Shown here: piece by piece, positions 39,101 through 48,100 of the stretch
Position numbering within the stretch: position 1 is the first letter of the stretch
Layout: each line of letters opens with the position of its first letter
Source of the DNA: Sthenelais limicola
Taxonomy: Eukaryota; Annelida; Polychaeta; Phyllodocida; Sigalionidae
Direction: 5' to 3'
Assembly: GCA_942159475.1 (NCBI GenBank)
Contig: OW804095.1
Coordinates: 62,648,773 to 62,712,772, forward strand
DNA length: 64,000 bases
The notes under the pieces: generated by a model
Told to the model about the DNA's origin: nothing
The model's database searches: none
Seen by the model: only the letters and a program-made list of their open reading frames with translations
Position numbers and translations under genes: made by a program

Positions 39101-42100
39101 TGATCGTTTGATCGAACATGCGTATACGGCAGTTACCTGTAACACAAAGGGTAATGAAGCTACTGAATAAAATATTTCTTTCTCATACATATGAAAGTAC
39201 ATGGAACAGACAAACTCATCTATACCAGAGACACCTGTGACTAAAAACAAAGTTGTTATTTTTTTAATTGGAAATCCCAACCTGAAGGTCATTGTTCCAG
39301 TCATTGTATAGATTATATAGCAATGACATTCAGAGGATGTGCTTTTAAAATAATATTTCTATATGTATTACAGATTACGCAAGATATACTCATACGCGTA
39401 TGCATACTATGATGCAATGTCAGAGCTACTGTGTAATTTTACATTAATCGATTACGTTTTAAAGGATGTAAAGGATTAAAAGGATTTAAAGGATTAAAGG
39501 ATGTGTTATATAGTTTGCGTTATCGGATTTGGGGAAACGTTGTTCTAGAAGTGTTCTTACCTTGCTGGGTGATGTTGTAATTACCCAGGCACAGCTAACA
39601 TCATGTGGATATTGATCGCCTTCATCTTGAGGGAACATAAATGTTCCGACTTCTCCATTAAGATATCCTCCGCATTCTGAAAATGTAATAATATGACTAT
39701 ACATGTGTCATCTTGAATGTCCAGATTTAGGACGAGAGGTTCAAGAGACTTCACTCCAAAGAGTTTCTCATTTTTATGTGGGCATGTCTGCCATTATAAT
39801 TGCATACTACCGCATCATAGGATTATTTCATACAAATAGACTACAAATATACATGACTGTTATATTATGTATACAATGGACTGTCATAGATACATAGCCT
39901 TACGTTGTTGTGATTCTTCACAATTGAGTCCAGTCCATGTGTCAGGACATGAGCAGGCGTAGCCATTGACTTGGTCCGTACAAGTTCCGCCATTTTGACA
40001 CGGGTTTGACTGGCACTCATTGATGTTGGTCTCACAAATCTGACCAGTGAATCCACTATCACAGATACATGCGAATCCTGAGCCAGATGCCTGAAAGTTT
40101 CAAGTCAGAGGAACTTCAATATCTTGACTACACGCACGGATACATATACATACTTAAACACTACAATAATGAGTGCACTCAATAATATAAGGTAATTGAT
40201 AATGAAACTGGTTGTAGTACGTACGAGACATCTTCCATGAACGCAAGGATTGCTGTCACAAATATGAGAACCACCACCAGAAACCACACAGCCGGAAGCT
40301 CCTTCTCCATTTCCTGTGTAGCCAGGCGGACATGTACACGTTCTCCCAGTGACACCAATGTCTGCGGTACAATTCAAGATTCAAGCGTTAAGTAAATCCA
40401 TCAATCAATCACTCAATCAGGGCCATTCCCTTATAATCTTCTACAATCATATGTTTTAAATACGAAGCTATAAGAAAAACATCCTACTTGGATTTTCTGT
40501 GCAGATGGCCTGAGGATGACATCCACCATTGTTGGTATTACAAATCCCGACGTATGTGCAGAGAACACCGTTTCCTTGGTAACCTACAGGAGGGGAAACA
40601 CATTTTCATGTATTTATGGTTTTGGAAACTAAACTTGATTAACAGGTGCAAACGTTTGCTATCCCCTATATCACTAGCTTCAGAAATGAGCAATTATACC
40701 TTCATTAGTTTAGCCAATCAAGCATGTTCTGCCTTTAACATAAGGTATCTGCGTGTACTTACCAGGAGGACAGGCCCCACAAGTTCTTGATCCAGGCGTG
40801 TTCGTACAATCTACCCTTGGTGCTTGGGAACATCCACCATTATTTGTTTCGCATTCGTTTATGTCAGTGCAAACGTACCCATTACCAGAGTAACCTTTCC
40901 AGGAAAGATTCGAATAATTAAATTTGACGGTATCTTCATGTATTGCCAATGACTAGTAAACAACCGTAGAATATATGTCTACCTTTGGAAAATGTACACA
41001 CACAAATTACCTCTGAAAATTATCAATTCTTTGCACGTTAATAACTGCCTGTACATTAAAACGCGATCCACATTATGATTCCTCTGTGGGGGGCAGGCTT
41101 GAAAATACAGTACATGTTGTAGTAAATGTATTGAGGACTTACCTGGAGGGCAATTTCCACACATGAAGCTACCAGGGGTGTTAATACATAAGACAGGAGG
41201 ATCCGATGAGCAGGGAGGTCTACTCGCCGCGCATTCATTGACGTCCTCTGTACAGGCGGGGTTACCAGCGGCGTTGATCCATCCTTCGTCACATATGCAA
41301 GCGTATTTAGGCTTTAAAAAAGAATAATAACATGATGGACCAGACTGATTAATCCCACAAATGAACTACAACTTATGACACAAGTTTTACTAGGGACCCT
41401 CTGGAAGAGCTAGATCTATGGTTTTCATAGAAGAGAGCCACCTCTTTCCGGTGTAAAATTACTGTATTATTATTATCGTATACCTATACGTACGCATTTC
41501 CGGAAATAAACATAATATACATAAAAGGACCGCAATAAAAGATAATTGAGATAATTAAAGGATTTGTCATTTTTTTCTCGAAAATACCTGTCCCGGTTGT
41601 GTCCTAGGTTGGTTGACGCATGTGCCATGACCACACAGTTCTGTGTTGGAAGCTCCACTACAGTCCTCGTGCGTTTCAGAACATCGGATGCCGTTCAAGT
41701 TAGGAGGACATTGGCAGCTATACAAAAGATATAATTCACAAATTAACTTGATATCATGCATTGTTTCTTTATGAATTGGATTTGATTGACCGCCAAACAT
41801 AATTATCGTTTTTGTTTAGTTGGAAGAGCTTAAACTATTTTATTGTAAATGTAACTTTACGCACGTGAATCCACCCGGAGTATTTATGCATGTTGCACCG
41901 TTTTGACATCCAAGGTCTGTACCAGCCAAGGTAATGCATTCATTCACATCTTGATCACAGTTGGGTCCCTTTATTCAACAAGAATAAAACATATTAACCT
42001 GACTCAGTATAGTAAAAAGATACGAGTGGTCTTTAAAACAGTTAAATAGTTATGAAGGAACTATAATTTGATTTTTCATGCATTTTCATGATTATTTCTG

Positions 42101-45100
42101 TCTCACCTCCCAAGTTGTAGGGCATCTACAGAAGTAGCCATTGAATTGATCGACACATTCCGCGCCATTTCTACAAGGGTTTGACTGGCATTCATCTGTG
42201 TTTAGTAACTGTTGAATGAAACGTATGTATGTATTACAATTTTGTTATAATGATATTAATGATATATTACAATGTGTATAGGAGATATTTCAATATAATA
42301 TGATAAATATGAGATACAAATTGGTTTATCATCAAAGAGATAGGACCACAATTACCATTGTTATTCCGTAGGAGATCATGCAGTACCGTAATTCATTATG
42401 ACCATGTGTAAATCACACACAGGTTGCTTGTATACTTACCGTGTTAATATTCTCTATTTGTTGTTCTAGCTGTGTAACCTATAAAAGAACATGATGAATG
42501 TTATATAAAGAAGTAATACTTTCAGGCGAACATTCATGAGATGTGAACCAGGATTGATAGCTATCGTTGGAATTCAAGATGAAATCGTCTCCTAACAAAC
42601 AGACTAAATAATAAATGGTAGGGAAAGAAACGTTTAATTTGCCATTAACATTATACCTCCCTGTTTTCATGATACTCTTGAAAGGATTTCTTACAAATTG
42701 CTAAGAATGGTTGTTCAGATAACATAGCGTTTAAAAGTAAGTAACGATCGAGGCGAGCCGTATAGTGGAACATGCGTACATATGTTTTTCATGCCATCTT
42801 AATATTGGGGCCCCAGCAAGCAATCGGCGAATATTCGACCGACTTTAACGTGCGTGAGGGGGGGGGGGGGGGGGCACCGAGAGGTAAACTTGGTGAATAG
42901 GAGAAGCTCAACACGAACAGATATATTATATATCTATATAAGGTTTTGTCTCCAGAATTGTCCCCGTCGTCATCGAGGGCTTCCGATAAGAGAAGTTAAT
43001 TTGGGCAGCGGAGGCATTTGGAAAATCGTGAAGTGGTTGAAACTTTCGATTCTCTTATGTTGGTTACCTTGAAAACTTGATGACTGCTATTGATGACTAC
43101 ATGACTTCTATGCTAGTGGTGATGACATATAATTCAACATGCTATTCTTATGACCGAGAAAGAGCTTTCTAATATCTACAATGCAAAGGCCTCAATTTAT
43201 TATGATAAAGCTGTTAGAGCTAGAGCCGATAAATCTGGTAGTTCTGCCTTTTTTAAATCAGGAAGAGACTTTCAAGCAGTTTTGAAATCACGAAAAGAAC
43301 CCAAACAGGTCAGATCAAGGCCAAAAAATCCTCATCAGGACTCAATATTTGAATTTATAATTATTGTATCTGCTTATGGAAGATGAATAAGAACCAATAT
43401 TCTGCCAACCTCATGTTATTGTCCTGCTTGCGACTGCAGACGACCGATTATCTTACATGTAAATATGTCAGTTATATTGTTGTAGATTCTTAGGGTTGTA
43501 GTAAACATTTGTACCAGAATTTGAATGGATTTTGTTCTGTTTTAATAGAGAAATAACACTCCCCCTAATGTATTAGCACGAATTTGGTTATAGATTTAGG
43601 TTTTTCAATCCAAGCAGTCTCATTCATTAATACTGAAGCTATAGGTTACTGGTGCCGTAGGGCCATGATTACAAATAGCTCGATTTCTGGATAATATTGG
43701 CAATGAGTTGTACATGTGTATAAGTTAGAGTTGGACCAATGTATGCCAAAGCAATTTAATTCTTTCAAACATGCGCATTCGCCTTTGCATCATCAAACAA
43801 GATCAGATAGTAACTGAAAGAGAAAAGTAAGAATGTAACTTACATCTATACATGCCTTATACTCTAATGTACCATTATACCTTCGTTCTTAATCGTCTAA
43901 TATATCTCCTGTTTGTTGGGCCCATTGGTGCAGGAGTTGTTGCAGTTTCTAAAGAGTCCATCTATTGAAGTGTACAAAATAAAAACAATAATGCTGGATG
44001 AACAGGTATGTATAACTAAGGTCTATTATACTATTAAACATGGATATTATGGTCTATCCTATCTAGGGAAAGCTTTCCAATGTGATATTCTTAATTCTTA
44101 TTCTGTCGCTGGATTGCTGGTGCCCGTAAGCCTCTGCTGAACCGGGGCAGACCACCTTGCCGGCTTTTGGGTGATGAAAATGAAATAAAATGTGTGTAAA
44201 ACCTTAAATAAACTTAACAAACCCAAACCCAGTCATATAAGGAGACCTATATCTGACATGTGCTCTTTTAAAAGTAAATATTCCATCCCTCTTAATATAG
44301 TACGTCGTACCCTGTTTTTAAGTTCGTCTTCATCTCCATGATGATTTTCCAAGGTTTCTACCTAGTAAACAAAATATCGAGGTACGATGATATTTCTTGA
44401 TATTCTTTCTTGATATTCTTTACTATTTAAAACACATTGTGACCACCGAGTGTATCCATGTTAAATACAATAACAATACTCAGTGCAGGTTCTAGAATGA
44501 GGAACATCCTTGCAATATAATTATTGCTTTAAACATTGGAGTATAATTGAGATGAGGTCACTGGAGCTATACATGAGTAAAATTATTTACAACAACCATA
44601 GTCATGACCTTATCTTTTGCTCATGCAAAGTTGCTTAAATGCATTAGGTATTTCACATATTAATTATAAATATAAGGACCCAAAGTGTTATGTTCTCTTT
44701 AAAGGAGAATTTAAAAGGTTTCTAATGATAGTTACGTTACGTTCCATCTATTCCAATTGATCATAAAACTCTCCTTATTTAATTAACGAGTATATAACTA
44801 AGTAAAAACTTACCCTTTGGGTGAGGCTCTGGAGATCAGTTGTTAGGGCGGATATGCGACTAGATATTTCCAGAGATTCTATCGAACTTAATCTCTGTTC
44901 AATACTGTTTAATCTATTAGCAATATCTCCTGACGACTGCATTTCAAAGGGAAAGAAACAAATAGTACACAGATTAAGTAATTGTAAATAAAAATAAAGA
45001 AATTACCAGCATATTATATAAAATATTTTGAAGTACATGTCTTTATTATATAAAATATATAATATAAATCTTATGACCCAAGAGTAAACTGGAGTACAGT

Positions 45101-48100
45101 ATATTAACGATATATTGTACAAAACGAATGCCAACTCACCCCGTCCTTTAATTGGTCTATATCTAATTTATTAGCTTTTACCTGAAAGGATAGAATGGTT
45201 GGAACTGGTCAGTAAACATGTGCAATGAAAGGACTCAAGACTTCTAGGATTAATGTCGAGGTATAGGGACTGTATATCTCTACTCAGAGCCAGCAGGACC
45301 TCGTTGTTCCCTGCATAATAAATCCTAAGCACCGAGGTAGGATTCTCTATAAGTTGGAAATGTTTTCCCTGAAAATCGATTCACAAATACTGGTCAACAT
45401 CCTTCAGATAGTATGCTGTTGTTAAACCAATCATTATGAACTTGCATGGGGAGATATACAGAAGGAAAATGGGCGTTCGGGGTCCAACAATGACAAAACA
45501 ATTAGGTGAGAAGATGAAAGTACATGTTACGTATCTCAGCTTGGTCTGAGATCCTTGTGTACACGCTTTTTATGTCTCTTGGTCTTGGTACAGACACTGA
45601 GTGTCTAAAATAATCTTGGTACAGACACCGAGTGTCTAAAATAATCTCCCATGCATCAAGAAAATATAGAAATGGGATTATAAAATCATTTATGCTGGCA
45701 GCTAAAGAAGTTGCCAAATTTCACCAGGGGGTTGAGCTTTCTGCGTACAACTTGGATTGCTATCATTTATACTGACAGTTCGGGATAAGCTAGCAGAATC
45801 TTGGATAACAGAGTCGACATGCAAAATATCTACATAGGTGCCAACAATCACATGAATGGGACAAGGGCAGCTAGTCCAACGGAATCAAGACAAAAGTAAA
45901 TATATATGACAACTCACGCTGGTTCGAGCCAAATGACGATGAATGTAATAATAATCATACAGCATTTATGAGAGATCAGTATATTATATTATAGATTACT
46001 TTGGTTTGAAAATTTGAAAATGGATTCCTATAAATGAACGATATGCTATCAGTTCTGGATTGTTCTTTGCCTGTTTTTAGAGCAACAAGGTCACTGTGCC
46101 CCTATTCACTCCTTATGTTTCAATTTTATAGGACAGCAGCTATCCCAGACGGTAGATGAAAGACAGACCAAAACTCCACTTCAGCCATGTGCTGTAAGTC
46201 TTTCCTCCTAGGTACTAATGCACTTTAATATCAACTATCATCTCTTTACTGTTTACTTCAAAATGCCACCGACAAAAATATCAGTAGTATCACTATGTCA
46301 ATATATTAATGGTGCGCAAAAGGAGAGCATTGTTGGGAATAATTATAGAGAAAGTTCTTTTTTAATAAGTACCATATTTGTCTCTCAAATGAATCGATTA
46401 CAAAAGTATAATCGAACCCTATGGAAAGTTAAAATTCCTGTTAAAATCGTGTAACTGTGGTCTATTAATTGTTCTATCAATACCAACGGTTCCAGCCCGT
46501 GTTCTAGCACCATTCATGTCCCGGGTGCTCCTTTTCCAGTCGATGCAGCGATTTTGGCCATTTTATCCCATAATTCGGACTGCCTTTTTATAAACAATGC
46601 ATATAGCTCTCCCAGCGACTGTTGAACTATAGCCCAAGTAACTGATGTTTCCAGACTGAAAGCCCCTTGCGATCATTCCAATACAAGCACAGTGCGATCT
46701 CGGCTGTTAGACCCCATGTCCATTAGACCGACTGTTTGACCGCTGTTTGAGTAAGATTAGGTTGTTTTTTCTTGTTGTTTTTTTAAAAAAGAAAAGCGTG
46801 GATAAGAAAATCCTTAGTTGATTATTAAATCACAAGGAGAAGTACACTTCTGGGGTCTACCAGCAAATCTTCCCCTTCAGTCGACTGTATTGTATTCTTT
46901 CAATGAACGGTGACTAGAAAAGCGTGTAGTGGACATGGGACCTTTGGGTGGGATGGAGATACATTGGCACAAGCGAGTAACCATATTTGTTGGTTTAGTG
47001 ATGGGTCATTGGACATTTTCTTTTGGTATAATTGAAGGATTGTTTTAGTCCACTTCAATGCTTTAGTAATATATATGCTGAGCCGATGATGTCGGGTGTC
47101 ATATTTACGTTTTTAAATAACATATTTCATTTACTTGACATATGGAAAATATGATGTGTAGTTAATCAAATGGAAGAATATTACGAATGCCATTTTCCTT
47201 GTCCTAACCGTTTAATCTTGAACCATGTGTAAACACCACATCCGATACTTACACGTTTAAAAAGGGACCTTTCACTGGATTGGAATAATGAAGGAGTGGA
47301 GGTAGATGTTTGGTCGATAATTTTCAGGTATCAACAAATTTGTAATCAGTAGTAATGGAAGATGTAGACACAGCACTCTACACCGCGCCGGTTAGTGGTC
47401 ACGATGTGAATGATATGTAAATTGTTGTGCCTTGGGACTGGGTATTTCGGCGGTTAATTATTCATGGATCTAACAGACTCCGAAGCACAATAGGCACAGG
47501 TGGGAGAAGAATAACCTTCAGAGGAGTCTATAGGTTTTGTGTTACACTCGTATCACATGCACTAACATGAACTGAACAGTCTGTGTGAGGTATCATCCCA
47601 AACAACGCTTGTAATTGATAGTTCACGTATCTCCACCCCTAGGGAAGAAATACGAGGATGGCCATCAGACATTCTTAGGGTAGATACAATGTTAGATTCC
47701 TTTGTACATGTTAAAAACCCGGACTTTTGTTTGAAATATTGATTGAAACCATTATTATTCAATTACTGACTTCTCTCGATATTGTTATTAGATGGGAAAA
47801 GTACGCTAAAAAATGACATTCACCATACAGCTAGGTGTACATAAACCAACATCGCCATATCAACTAATGTCCGAAAACACTTACAGTGCGTTTTAAAGAT
47901 TGGCTTTTGTTCCAAATGTGACAATTTGCTAATAATATCTAAATAGCCTTACAATGTTGAATGAGAAATATTGCATATTGCAGGGAGAAAATGGAACATG
48001 TGACAACCTGTTCCATGTCATCAAGTGGCCCCCTGGTATAACATTTTCGTATCTCGTGGTACGCCCATCAAGAACTTCATGAATGTGCGCTTATCACTAA

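Noticed and set aside
43150..43386. Lys/Arg-rich plus-strand frame in a stalk intron
   Set aside because: Basic composition hinted at a retroelement fragment, but there is no neighbouring polymerase or recognisable motif.
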